Assembly (NCBI GenBank): GCA_035627675.1
Contig: DASPLH010000262.1
Location: 1 to 10,147, forward strand
Length of the DNA: 10,147 nucleotides
Direction of reading: 5' to 3'
Source: DASPLH01 sp035627675
GTDB taxonomy: Bacteria; Acidobacteriota; Terriglobia; Terriglobales; Acidobacteriaceae
A model generated the notes under the pieces. The model saw only the letters and a program-made list of their open reading frames with translations. It was not told the DNA's origin and made no database searches. Position 1 is the stretch's first letter. The number at the start of each line of letters is the position of its first letter. This document shows positions 1 through 7,117 of the stretch, in pieces. The translations under genes and the position numbers were made by a program.

Positions 1-717
1 GGTGTTGCCGCTCAAGGTCACGGCCTTCGCCAGATACCAGTAGCCTTCGGCCTTGTGATCGTCGCCGGCGTTCAGGGTAGCCAGCGCGAGTCCGTAAACG
101 TAGCGGGGATCGTTGGGCGATGCCGCGACCACCTGCGAAAGGTAGTCGCGCGCCGTGCCGTAGTCCTTCTGCTCGAGATAAGCCAGGCCGGCGGCGCCCG
201 TCAGCGTGCGCCACACGTACTGCCGCATGGTCGCAAACTCGATCTCGCGCATCGCCTCGGGCTTGCGGAGGTTTCGGTACTGCTCAAGCGCGCGCGTCGC
301 GCTCTCCACCTGCTTCTTGGGCGACTCTTTCTCCTCTTTCGGAGCGTTGTGGCTGGCCAGCGCCGCGAGTGCCAGCGGATCGGACGGCGTGCCGGCCAGG
401 ATGAGCCGGGCGAACTCGGCGGCCTTCGTCGGATTGTTCGACTGGAGATAGCTCCACACCAGCAGCGAGAGCGTGTCATGGCGCAGGCTGCTGTTCGGAT
501 TGGCGGCGAGGAATCGCTCCAGGAGGGCGATGCGATCGGCCATCACCGGTTGCACCACGGCCTTCGAGTACAGGTCGAGACTCGAGGCTTCGGACGTCTG
601 CGCGCGCGCGACACACGGCAGCACGGCGACGACGGCGATCAGGGCGAGGCGGGCCAGGGCAATACGACTCCACTCAACTCCCGGCCATGATTTTTCCGGA
701 CCGAAACGGGTCCACAT
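1..717 (-). CDS. Exported TPR-repeat protein, C-terminus outside the window
   Basis: The first 239 residues of a larger protein read without a stop from an ATG at 717 down to the window edge. The start is chosen because GGGAG (complement of 723-727) sits 5 bases upstream and no other in-frame start lies before it. Residues 1-39 look like a Sec signal peptide: a long N-region with Arg residues, a hydrophobic core at about 23-37, and ARA at 37-39 before Gln40. The mature part is helical, with TPR-like patterns at about 62-110 and 168-235, including a stretch ending in SPNDPRYVYGLALATLNAG. A charged Lys/Glu-rich linker (about 126-140) separates them. Such proteins are usually periplasmic scaffolds, but the partner is unknown. 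It is divergent from the peptidase gene at 851. The long plus-strand open frame over the same bases lacks such features. The call of an exported TPR-like protein is fairly secure; its role is not. Confidence 0.8.
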   Translation of the reverse strand, partial: MWTRFGPEKSWPGVEWSRIALARLALIAVVAVLPCVARAQTSEASSLDLYSKAVVQPVMADRIALLERFLAANPNSSLRHDTLSLLVWSYLQSNNPTKAAEFARLILAGTPSDPLALAALASHNAPKEEKESPKKQVESATRALEQYRNLRKPEAMREIEFATMRQYVWRTLTGAAGLAYLEQKDYGTARDYLSQVVAASPNDPRYVYGLALATLNAGDDHKAEGYWYLAKAVTLSGNT

Positions 718-850
718 GTTCTCTCCCTGTTTGTGCAGGTGCTTGCGGCGTTCTTTAATAGATGCAGGTCTGATTCAACCCGTAGGATTGCCTTGTGTTT
801 TTGTGGTGCTGAAGTTTACAGGTAGTATTCCTTTGCCGTGCGGAGGCTGA
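718..850. promoter_or_regulatory. Divergent intergenic promoter region
   Basis: This 133-base gap between two diverging genes is visibly richer in A and T than its surroundings and must hold both promoters. For the plus-strand peptidase a weak candidate is TTGTGG (801-806), a 16-base spacer and TAGTAT (823-828), which would start the transcript near 835. For the minus-strand gene the best -10-like element is TATTAA on the complement around 756-762, with no good -35 at the right distance. Ribosome sites flank both ends: complement of 723-727 and GGAGG at 842-846. The region is certain to be intergenic; the exact elements are guesses. Confidence 0.4.
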
Positions 851-2953
851 ATGATACGACCCCTACGTGGCGTTTTCTGCGCCATCTTGCTCTCGCTCGT
901 TTCGGTACATGCCCAGGAGAGAACCATGAGTACGCCGCAAACCTCAACCGACTCGTCTGCGACTCTGCCCTGGATGCCGGCGAGCGTGCAGAAGCTGGAA
1001 ACCGAACTCGCGCCGAAAGACGCGGAGGCACGGCAACGGCTCACTCGCGGACTGAAGCAAGTTGGCCGGTTCTGGCGTGCCGAAGACGGCGACGCCCAGG
1101 AGTTCGAGAGCTTCGTCCGCGCAAGCTTCGCCGCCGATCAGGCCGCGTTGGACACGATGTTCGCGCGCTATGAGCGGCTTTTCGAACAGCTCGACGGGCA
1201 CATGCAGGAGATCGTGCGCGAGTTCAGGACTCACTCCGATCTCGACCGCGGGCCGATTATGCCGTACGACGACGCCTTCGCCGGTTACGATCCGTCGGCG
1301 CACATCAACGACGACTTCTTCCGCAACAAGCTGGCGTTCGTCGTCCTGCTCAACTTCCCGCTGACAACTCTCGATCAGCGCCTCACCGAAGGACAGCAAT
1401 GGAACCGCAGGCAGTGGGCCGAGGCGCGCCTTGCGCAGCGGTTCTCCAAGCGCGTTCCGGCCGAGGTCTCGCTGGCCATCGCCAAGGCGGCTGCGGAAGG
1501 CGAGCGTTACATCTCGGAATACAACATCTGGATGCATCACCTGGTGGACGGCCGCGGCCAGCGGCTGTTTCCGCCGAAGATGCGCCTGCTGTCGCACTGG
1601 AACCTGCGTGACCAGTTGAAGGCTGACTACAACGACGCGCAGAAGGGACTAGCCAAGCAACGCAGCATCCAGCAGGTGATGGAGCGGATTATCACGCAGA
1701 CGATTCCCGCGGCAGTCATCGACAACCCGGGAGTCGATTGGAATCCGTTTACGAACGAGGTTAAGCCTGCGGCGCAGTCCGATGGAGACGCGAAGAAAGT
1801 CGAGGCAGCGAACGCGGCCGAACCCGACACGCGCTATGCCGTCCTGCTTTCGACCTACCAGGCCGCCCGCAAGGCAGACCCGTATTCTCCGACGGCTCCC
1901 ACGCTGATCCGCCGTCGCTTCGACGAGAATCGCGAGATTCCCGAACAGCGCGTCAAGGCCATGCTGGAGCAGGTGGTGTCCTCTCCGCTGGTGCCGCAGG
2001 TGGCGAAACTGATCGAGAAGCGGCTTGGCCGCAAGCTCGAGCCGTTCGACATCTGGTACAACGGCTTCCGCGCCAAGAGCAAGTACAGCGAAGCGGAACT
2101 GGACCAGATCGTGGCGAAGAAGTATCCGACGCCGGAGGCCTACGAGAAGGACATTCCGAATTTGCTCGTGAAGCTCGGTTTCGAACCGAAGGAAGCGCAG
2201 CGCATCGCCACGAACATCGCGGTGGATCCGGCGCGCGGCTCGGGACACGCCATGGGCGCCGCCATGCGTTCGGCCAAGGCTCACCTGCGCACGCGCGTCG
2301 AGAAGTCCGGCATGAACTACAAGGGCTTCAACATCGCGGTGCACGAGATGGGACACAACGTCGAGCAAACGCTGTCGCTCAACGACATCGACCACTACTT
2401 CCTGAATGGCGTGCCCAACACGGCGTTTACCGAAGCGCTGGCGTTCGTGTTCCAGGCGCGCGACCTCGAACTGCTCGGCCTTCAGGAAGAGGACGCACAG
2501 GCCGAGGCGCTGAAGACGCTCAACGATTTCTGGGCGACGTACGAGATCGCGGGCGTGGCGCTGGTGGACATGGCGGTGTGGCACTGGATGTACGACCATC
2601 CGGACGCCACGGCGGCCGAACTGAAGCAGGCAACGCTGGACATCGCGCGCGAGACATGGAACAAGTACTACGCGCCGGTGTTCGGCAAGCGCGACGTCGT
2701 GCTGCTTGGAATCTACTCGCACATGGTTGACTCGTTCCTCTATCTTCCGGACTACCCCATCGGACACCTGATCGCGCACCAGATCGAAGAGCACATGCGC
2801 GGCAAGGGAGCCGTCGGGCCGGAGTTTACGCGCATGGCACACTTCGGAAGCCTCGCTCCCGACCTGTGGATGAAGAACGCCACGGGAAAGCCGGTCGGCG
2901 CCGAAGCCATGCTGGAAGCAACCGAAAGGGCACTCAAGCAGGTAGGTTCGTAG
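851..2953 (+). CDS. Exported M3-like zinc metallopeptidase (gluzincin)
   Basis: A 700-residue protein. Residues 1-21 look like a Sec signal peptide (hydrophobic core 8-19, VHA before Gln22), so it probably acts in the periplasm or outside. The catalytic signature is HEMGH at 498-502, with a likely third zinc ligand Glu528 in TEALAF. The 29-residue step from Glu499 to Glu528 is close to that of M3 peptidases (thimet oligopeptidase type). Further M3/M2/M32-like marks are LEPFDIWY at 396-403, YPIGHLIAHQ at 635-644, and a C-terminal segment at 665-680 ending in NATGKP. The 90 residues before HEMGH, and a Lys/Asp/Ala-rich segment around 304-328, do not match anything I recognise. GGAGG lies 4 bases before the start. 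A second in-frame ATG at 926 also has a good ribosome site and would give a form without signal peptide. The substrate is unknown; peptides are inferred from the family resemblance. Metallopeptidase is confident, the M3-like assignment moderately so. Confidence 0.85.
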   Translation: MIRPLRGVFCAILLSLVSVHAQERTMSTPQTSTDSSATLPWMPASVQKLETELAPKDAEARQRLTRGLKQVGRFWRAEDGDAQEFESFVRASFAADQAALDTMFARYERLFEQLDGHMQEIVREFRTHSDLDRGPIMPYDDAFAGYDPSAHINDDFFRNKLAFVVLLNFPLTTLDQRLTEGQQWNRRQWAEARLAQRFSKRVPAEVSLAIAKAAAEGERYISEYNIWMHHLVDGRGQRLFPPKMRLLSHWNLRDQLKADYNDAQKGLAKQRSIQQVMERIITQTIPAAVIDNPGVDWNPFTNEVKPAAQSDGDAKKVEAANAAEPDTRYAVLLSTYQAARKADPYSPTAPTLIRRRFDENREIPEQRVKAMLEQVVSSPLVPQVAKLIEKRLGRKLEPFDIWYNGFRAKSKYSEAELDQIVAKKYPTPEAYEKDIPNLLVKLGFEPKEAQRIATNIAVDPARGSGHAMGAAMRSAKAHLRTRVEKSGMNYKGFNIAVHEMGHNVEQTLSLNDIDHYFLNGVPNTAFTEALAFVFQARDLELLGLQEEDAQAEALKTLNDFWATYEIAGVALVDMAVWHWMYDHPDATAAELKQATLDIARETWNKYYAPVFGKRDVVLLGIYSHMVDSFLYLPDYPIGHLIAHQIEEHMRGKGAVGPEFTRMAHFGSLAPDLWMKNATGKPVGAEAMLEATERALKQVGS
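915..920 (+). promoter_or_regulatory. Internal ribosome-binding site for an alternative start at 926
   Basis: AGGAGA stands 5 bases before an in-frame ATG at 926 (Met26 of the peptidase), a spacing as good as that of GGAGG (842-846) before the ATG at 851. Starting at 926 would remove the signal peptide and leave a 675-residue cytoplasmic enzyme. The same bases also encode Gln-Glu-Arg just after the predicted cleavage site, so the match may be chance. Confidence 0.35.
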
Positions 2954-2967
2954 TCGGCGACCAGATA

Positions 2968-2995
2968 GACCCGGAGCGGCGCTCCGGGTCTTCTT
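2968..2995 (+). terminator. Intrinsic terminator after the peptidase gene
   Basis: GACCCGGAGC (2968-2977) and GCTCCGGGTC (2981-2990) are perfect inverted complements around a 3-base loop, and the stem extends one more A-T pair. TTCTT follows directly. It starts 14 bases after the peptidase stop and ends before the next gene, so it should separate the two transcription units. The T run is short, but the stem is very stable. Confidence 0.85.
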
Positions 2996-3019
2996 ACATC
3001 CGGCTTTTGTTGCACGTTC

Positions 3020-3025
3020 TACAAT
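3020..3025 (+). promoter_or_regulatory. Candidate -10 element for the lyase gene
   Basis: TACAAT matches the TATAAT consensus at five of six bases and lies between the preceding terminator and the lyase start at 3053. It would give a short leader of about 20 bases. No good -35 element is found 16-18 bases upstream; TTACAT at 2994-2999 is too far away. The lyase also lacks a clear ribosome-binding site. Confidence 0.35.
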
Positions 3026-3052
3026 TCCAAGTTTCCCCATTGTGACGAACTC

Positions 3053-4408
3053 ATGGCCATCAAGACGATCATCGAACCTTTCCGTATCAAAAGCGTTGAA
3101 CCGATTCGCTGGACAACGCGCCAGGAGCGCGAGAAGTTGCTGCGCAAGGCGCATCACAACCTTTTCCTGCTCGACGCCGACGATGTGCTGATTGACCTGC
3201 TCACCGATTCAGGCACCGGCGCGATGTCCACCTTCCAGTGGGCCGGCGTGATGGAAGGCGACGAGAGCTATGCCGGCAGCCGCAGTTACAACCATTTCCG
3301 CGACTCCATCCAGGACATCTTCGGGTACAAGCACGTGATTCCCACGCACCAGGGACGCGCGGCCGAACGGATTCTGTTCAGCGTCATGGCCGGCCCGGGC
3401 AAGATCGTTCCGAACAACACGCACTTCGACACGACGCGCGCGAACCTCGAAGCCGTCGGCGGAATCGCCGCCGACCTCGTCATCCCCGAGGGACGCCAGC
3501 CGAGCACGATCCATCCGTTCAAGGGCAACATGGACGTCGCTGCGCTCGAGCAGTTGATCCAGCGCGAAGGCCGCGAGCGGGTCCCGATGGTGATGCTCAC
3601 GGTGACCAATAACTCGGGCGGCGGCCAGCCGGTTTCGATGGAGAACGCGAGGGCGGTGAGCACCGTCTGCCGCAAGCACGGCATCCCGCTGTACTTCGAC
3701 GCGTGCCGCTTCGCCGAGAACGCCTACTTCATCAAGCTGCGCGAGCCGGGCTACGCCGGCAAGACTCCGAAGGAGATCGCGCAGGAGATGTTTGCCCTCG
3801 GCGACGGCTGCACCATGAGCGCGAAGAAAGACGGCATGGCGAACATCGGCGGGTTCCTCTGCACCAACGACGACGCCATCGCGCAGCGTGAGCGAGACCT
3901 GCTGATCCTTACCGAGGGATACGTCACCTACGGCGGTCTGGCGGGCCGCGACCTGGAGGCCATCGCCATCGGAGTGCAGGAAGCCGTGCAGGAGGACTAC
4001 CTCAAGTACCGCCTGGCTTCCACCGCGTATCTCGGAAACCACTTACACGAGCAAGGCGTTCCGATCGTCATGCCTCCCGGCGGACACGCTATCTATCTCG
4101 ACGCCAGCGGCATCGTCCCGCACATCCCGAAAGAGCAGTTCCCGGGAGTGGCTCTGGCCACCGAGCTTTATCTGGAAGGCGGCATACGCTCTGTCGAGAT
4201 CGGGACGCTGATGTTCGGCGACGCCGCCAAAATGGAACTCGTCCGGCTGGCGATCCCGCGCCGCACCTACACCCAAAGCCACGTGGACTACGTGATCGAG
4301 GTCATCCTGGAAGTGTGGCGCAAGCGCGAAAGCATCCGCGGGCTCAGGCTTACCTACGAGCCGCCGTTCCTGCGGCACTTCACGGCGCGGTTCGAGACCG
4401 TTGAATAG
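3053..4408 (+). CDS. tnaA: Tryptophanase-type PLP beta-eliminating lyase
   Basis: A 451-residue cytoplasmic enzyme of the tryptophanase/tyrosine phenol-lyase family, full length (both relatives are about 455-470 residues). It should split an aromatic amino acid into pyruvate, ammonia and indole (or phenol) using PLP. Visible landmarks are LTDSGTGAMS (50-59), Tyr73, THQGR (98-102), Asn187 in NNSGGGQP, Asp216 and Arg219 in DACRFAENAYF, Lys259 in SAKKD as the PLP lysine, and Arg403 in IPRRTYT for the substrate carboxylate. The body resembles tyrosine phenol-lyase (FQWAGVMEGD, YGGLAGRD, NIGGFLC). Three specificity positions match E. coli tryptophanase instead: Asp126 (Thr124 in the phenol-lyase), Ile383 (where the phenol-lyase has Arg381) and His442 (Phe448). 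I therefore predict tryptophan as substrate. No tnaC leader or tnaB permease is present, and terminators on both sides suggest a single-gene unit. The family is very secure; the substrate is inferred from recalled family sequences. Confidence 0.9.
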   Translation: MAIKTIIEPFRIKSVEPIRWTTRQEREKLLRKAHHNLFLLDADDVLIDLLTDSGTGAMSTFQWAGVMEGDESYAGSRSYNHFRDSIQDIFGYKHVIPTHQGRAAERILFSVMAGPGKIVPNNTHFDTTRANLEAVGGIAADLVIPEGRQPSTIHPFKGNMDVAALEQLIQREGRERVPMVMLTVTNNSGGGQPVSMENARAVSTVCRKHGIPLYFDACRFAENAYFIKLREPGYAGKTPKEIAQEMFALGDGCTMSAKKDGMANIGGFLCTNDDAIAQRERDLLILTEGYVTYGGLAGRDLEAIAIGVQEAVQEDYLKYRLASTAYLGNHLHEQGVPIVMPPGGHAIYLDASGIVPHIPKEQFPGVALATELYLEGGIRSVEIGTLMFGDAAKMELVRLAIPRRTYTQSHVDYVIEVILEVWRKRESIRGLRLTYEPPFLRHFTARFETVE

Positions 4409-4431
4409 ACGGAGGCGGGGAATATTCTGGG

Positions 4432-4460
4432 CGAGGGGCGCGGGTGCGCCCCTCGATTTC
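4432..4460 (+). terminator. Intrinsic terminator after the lyase gene
   Basis: CGAGGGGCGC (4432-4441) pairs perfectly with GCGCCCCTCG (4446-4455) around the loop GGGT, followed by ATTTCATT. It lies 23 bases after the lyase stop. The stem is strong and the T-rich tail is imperfect. It separates the lyase from the permease genes that follow. Confidence 0.8.
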
Positions 4461-4496
4461 ATTGAGCTCACGTCAGCTTTCGCCGAACGTCTAACT

Positions 4497-4510
4497 CTGG
4501 ATTAGTCCAG
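4497..4510. repeat. Short inverted repeat upstream of the permease genes
   Basis: CTGGA and TCCAG form a perfect 5-base inverted repeat around TTAG. It lies 38 bases before the first permease start, where an operator could sit. It is short enough to be chance. It superficially resembles a sigma-54 site, but the GG to GC spacing is 9 rather than 10 bases. Confidence 0.25.
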
Positions 4511-4536
4511 CACTGAACTTTCTTCTTCGGATCGCG

Positions 4537-4542
4537 TAATTA
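4537..4542 (+). promoter_or_regulatory. Candidate -10 element giving a leaderless permease transcript
   Basis: TAATTA is an AT-rich hexamer only 5 bases before the ATG at 4548, so transcription directed by it would begin at or next to the start codon. No ribosome-binding site is present before this ATG, which fits a leaderless message. The -35 match (CTGAAC at 4513-4518, 18-base spacer) is weak. Confidence 0.3.
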
Positions 4543-4547
4543 TCCTT

Positions 4548-5792
4548 ATGCGGATTGCTGTTGACGTCGTAGGTCAGGTATTTCGGGCACTCTGGGCGCA
4601 CAAGCTGCGTTCCTTTCTGACCATGTTCGGCATCGCCTGGGGCGTGGGGTCGCTGCTGCTGCTCGTCGGACTCGGCGAGGGGTTCCGAAGCGGCAACCGC
4701 AAGCAGATGGACTCGATTGGGGAAGACGTGATGTTCGTGTTCCCCGGGCGCGCCGCGGCCGTTGAGGGAAGCCGGCAATCGGCACGCTACTACCACCTGA
4801 CCTACCAGGACTACCTCGACGTCGCCAAAGCTCCTTACGTCCGCGCGGCCACGCCGGCGATCACGCGCCAGGACGTGCGCTTCGTCAGCGATTACGGCAG
4901 CGCCGGGGGGCAGCTCGTCGGCGCCGAGCCGCAATTCAAAGGCATTCGCTACATTCCCATCCGGCAGGGGCGCTGGATCAACGAGCCTGACAACGAACAG
5001 CAGAGGCGAGTGGCGCTGGTGGGCGCCGAAGTGGTGAAGAACCTTTTCCCGGGACGGCCCGTACTCGGTTCCACGATCCTGCTGAACGGCGTCAGCTTCG
5101 AAGTCGTGGGCGTGGTCGATACGATTGGCCGCGGCGAAAACATCGGCCCGAACTCGCGCATTTACATTCCGTTCCGAACCATGGCTGTTTACTTCCCGAT
5201 GAAAGGGGAGCAGGAGGCCGACGCGATCTCAACCCTGATGTACCAGCCTGTCCGCCGGGCCGACCACCTGCTCGCGCGGGAAGAGGTGCGCAAGGTTATC
5301 GGCCGCAATCATGGCTTCGACTGGCGCGACGAAGACAACTTCGAAGACTGGGACACGATCCGCTCGGCCGAGATGGTAGGCAAGATATTCGATGCGATGA
5401 ATATGTTTCTCGGCTCCGTGGGACTGGTGACGCTCGCGCTCGGCGCCATCGGCGTGATCAACATCATGCTGGTTTCGGTCACGGAACGCACCAGGGAGAT
5501 TGGACTGCGCAAGGCGCTCGGGGCGACCTATCGCACGATCCTGTTCCAGTTCTTCATGGAAGGCCTGCTCATCACGACCGTGAGCGGCGCAATCGGCATG
5601 GGAGCGGCGGCGGCGATCATGGCTGCGCTCGCCGGTCTGCCCGCGCCGCAGGGATTCGACACACCGCAGCTGGTTCCCTCGTCGGCTGCGCTTGCGATCG
5701 GCGCATTGACCGTCGCGGGCGTGGCCGCCGGCCTGTATCCCGCACGCAAGGCTGCAATGCTGGCGCCGGTCGAGGCGCTGCGCCAGGAGTAG
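4548..5792 (+). CDS. MacB/FtsX-type ABC transporter permease (first of two)
   Basis: A 414-residue inner-membrane protein with the MacB/LolCE layout: one membrane helix (about 22-42), a large periplasmic domain (about 45-280) and three C-terminal helices (about 286-311, 335-362, 378-397). The opening KLRSFLTMFGIAWG (19-32), the cytoplasmic coupling stretch VTERTREIGLRKALGA (311-326) and the end LYPARKAAML...PVEALRQE are typical of the family. Such permeases work as dimers with a LolD/MacB-like ATPase and move lipoproteins, peptides or drugs by mechanotransmission rather than through a channel. Here the ATP-binding domain is absent and not encoded next door. It is 7 bases from a second permease, its probable heterodimer partner. 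The ATG start fits the family's usual N-terminus but has no Shine-Dalgarno sequence. The substrate cannot be told. Confidence 0.93.
   Translation: MRIAVDVVGQVFRALWAHKLRSFLTMFGIAWGVGSLLLLVGLGEGFRSGNRKQMDSIGEDVMFVFPGRAAAVEGSRQSARYYHLTYQDYLDVAKAPYVRAATPAITRQDVRFVSDYGSAGGQLVGAEPQFKGIRYIPIRQGRWINEPDNEQQRRVALVGAEVVKNLFPGRPVLGSTILLNGVSFEVVGVVDTIGRGENIGPNSRIYIPFRTMAVYFPMKGEQEADAISTLMYQPVRRADHLLAREEVRKVIGRNHGFDWRDEDNFEDWDTIRSAEMVGKIFDAMNMFLGSVGLVTLALGAIGVINIMLVSVTERTREIGLRKALGATYRTILFQFFMEGLLITTVSGAIGMGAAAAIMAALAGLPAPQGFDTPQLVPSSAALAIGALTVAGVAAGLYPARKAAMLAPVEALRQE
5785..5789 (+). promoter_or_regulatory. Ribosome-binding site of the second permease, inside the first gene
   Basis: AGGAG occupies the last codons of the first permease gene, just before its TAG, and lies 10 bases before the ATG at 5800. 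This favours 5800 over the ATGs at 5803 and 5809, and suggests that translation of the two genes is coupled. Confidence 0.6.
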
Positions 5793-5799
5793 AGTCCCG

Positions 5800-7047
5800 A
5801 TGATGCAGATGCGAGAAGTCGTCGAGCAGGCAAACCAGGCATTGCGGCACAACCGCAGCCGAACGATGCTCACCATGTTCGGAATGGCGTGGGGGATCGC
5901 CACCGTCGTGCTGTTGCTCGCCTACGGAGACGGGTTCGGACGCGCCGTCAACACGATCTTTGCTTCCTTTGGAATGCGTGTGATGGGCGTGTTTCCCGGG
6001 CGCACCTCGCAGCAGGCCGGCGGCAACAAGGCCGGCGCCCAGATCAGGTTCACGCTCGAAGACATCGAGCGCATCTCGACCAACATCCCGCAGATCACCA
6101 ACATCTCGCCCGAAGTCGGCAAAGACGCCACGGTGACCTACGAGGGCCGCAGCTTCAGTTGGTACACGCGCGGAAACTATCCGAACTCGTTCAAGATTTA
6201 CAACCTGGAACTTGCCGAGGGCCGCTTCTACAACAACGAAGACATGTTCCAGAAGGCCCGCGTCGTCGTCCTGGGCTCCGAGGCCAGGGAGAAGCTCTTC
6301 AGCGGACGCTATTGCCTGGGCGAGACCATCCGCGTGGACGGAATCCCTTTCCTGGTCATCGGCGTTCTGAAGCCGAAGATGCAGGAAGGCGACGACAACA
6401 TCAACCGCATCCTTGACGTCCCGTTCACCACGATGTCGGAGTTGAAGGACACCAAGTACCTCAACGGCATATGGCTGAACTACGAGAGCGACGACTTTGA
6501 GCAGATCGAACGCGGGGTGCGCCAGACGCTCGCGCAGCAGTACCACTTCAACCCGGGAGACAGGCGCGCCGTCCACGTGTTCAGCAGCATGAAGCAGTTG
6601 AACCAGTTCAACATCATTACGATGGGCCTGAAGGTGCTGCTGGCGTTCATCGGGACGCTGACGCTCGGCATCGGCGGCATCGGATTGATGAACATTATGC
6701 TAGTGGCCGTCACGCAGCGTACCCGGGAGATCGGCATCGAGAAGGCACTCGGCGCGCGGCGGCGAGACATCCTCTGGCAGTTCCTGGCCGAGGCGATGGC
6801 CATTACCTTCGCCGGCGGCCTGCTCGGAGTCGCACTTGCATACGCCGTGTCGCTGGGCGTGGGCACGCTGACGTTCTACAGCGCCCTCGCCAAGCATGGC
6901 GAGGGCGCAGACATCCGCCTGATTATCTCGCCCACGTCCATCCTCGTCGCCACCGGCATACTCGGCGCCGTCGGCCTGATCAGTGGAATGGTTCCGGCCG
7001 TGCGCGCGTCAAGATTGGACCCGATCGAAGCCCTCCGATACGAGTAG
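5800..7047 (+). CDS. MacB/FtsX-type ABC transporter permease (second of two)
   Basis: A 415-residue inner-membrane protein with the same layout as its neighbour: helix at about 24-42, periplasmic domain at about 45-270, helices at about 275-303, 332-358 and 380-403. Family marks are RTMLTMFGMAWG (21-32), VTQRTREIGIEKALGA (304-319) and the C-terminal RASRLDPIEALRYE. It keeps VFPGR at residues 64-68, exactly where the first permease has it, and nearly equal length, so the pair probably arose by tandem duplication. The periplasmic domains have diverged, which argues for a heterodimer with split roles, as in LolC/LolE. It is the last gene of the unit, converging with the minus-strand lipoprotein gene 70 bases on. 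I see only a weak 5-base hairpin in that gap and no firm terminator. No ATPase is encoded in the window. Confidence 0.93.
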   Translation: MMQMREVVEQANQALRHNRSRTMLTMFGMAWGIATVVLLLAYGDGFGRAVNTIFASFGMRVMGVFPGRTSQQAGGNKAGAQIRFTLEDIERISTNIPQITNISPEVGKDATVTYEGRSFSWYTRGNYPNSFKIYNLELAEGRFYNNEDMFQKARVVVLGSEAREKLFSGRYCLGETIRVDGIPFLVIGVLKPKMQEGDDNINRILDVPFTTMSELKDTKYLNGIWLNYESDDFEQIERGVRQTLAQQYHFNPGDRRAVHVFSSMKQLNQFNIITMGLKVLLAFIGTLTLGIGGIGLMNIMLVAVTQRTREIGIEKALGARRRDILWQFLAEAMAITFAGGLLGVALAYAVSLGVGTLTFYSALAKHGEGADIRLIISPTSILVATGILGAVGLISGMVPAVRASRLDPIEALRYE

Positions 7048-7117
7048 GGCTCACTTGGCTCTCCTGGGCCACAACGCGCGCCTGCACGGCGCACGTCGCA
7101 TGTTTCCGTCCATCCGC

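Noticed and set aside
55..690. 211-residue plus-strand open frame at the left edge
   Set aside because: The minus strand holds a protein with a signal peptide, ribosome site and TPR-like repeats through the same bases; the plus-strand frame is Arg-rich and featureless.
3002..3014. Possible sigma-54 promoter (GG ... TTGCA) before the lyase
   Set aside because: The GG and GC are separated by 8 bases, not the required 10, so it does not fit a -24/-12 promoter despite the NtrC-type regulator nearby.
2954..3052. tnaC-like leader peptide for tryptophan-responsive control of the lyase
   Set aside because: The gap is mostly the terminator of the previous gene plus about 55 bases; no short open frame with a critical Trp codon fits.
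1649..3157. 502-residue open frame on the minus strand opposite the peptidase gene
   Set aside because: It lies wholly antisense to a well-supported peptidase, is rich in Arg/His/Val typical of reverse reading of GC-rich codons, crosses the terminator, and has no recognisable motif.
7048..7117. Hairpin GCGCC-N5-GGCGC between the convergent genes
   Set aside because: Only five base pairs and no adjacent T run on either strand, so it is too weak to call a terminator.
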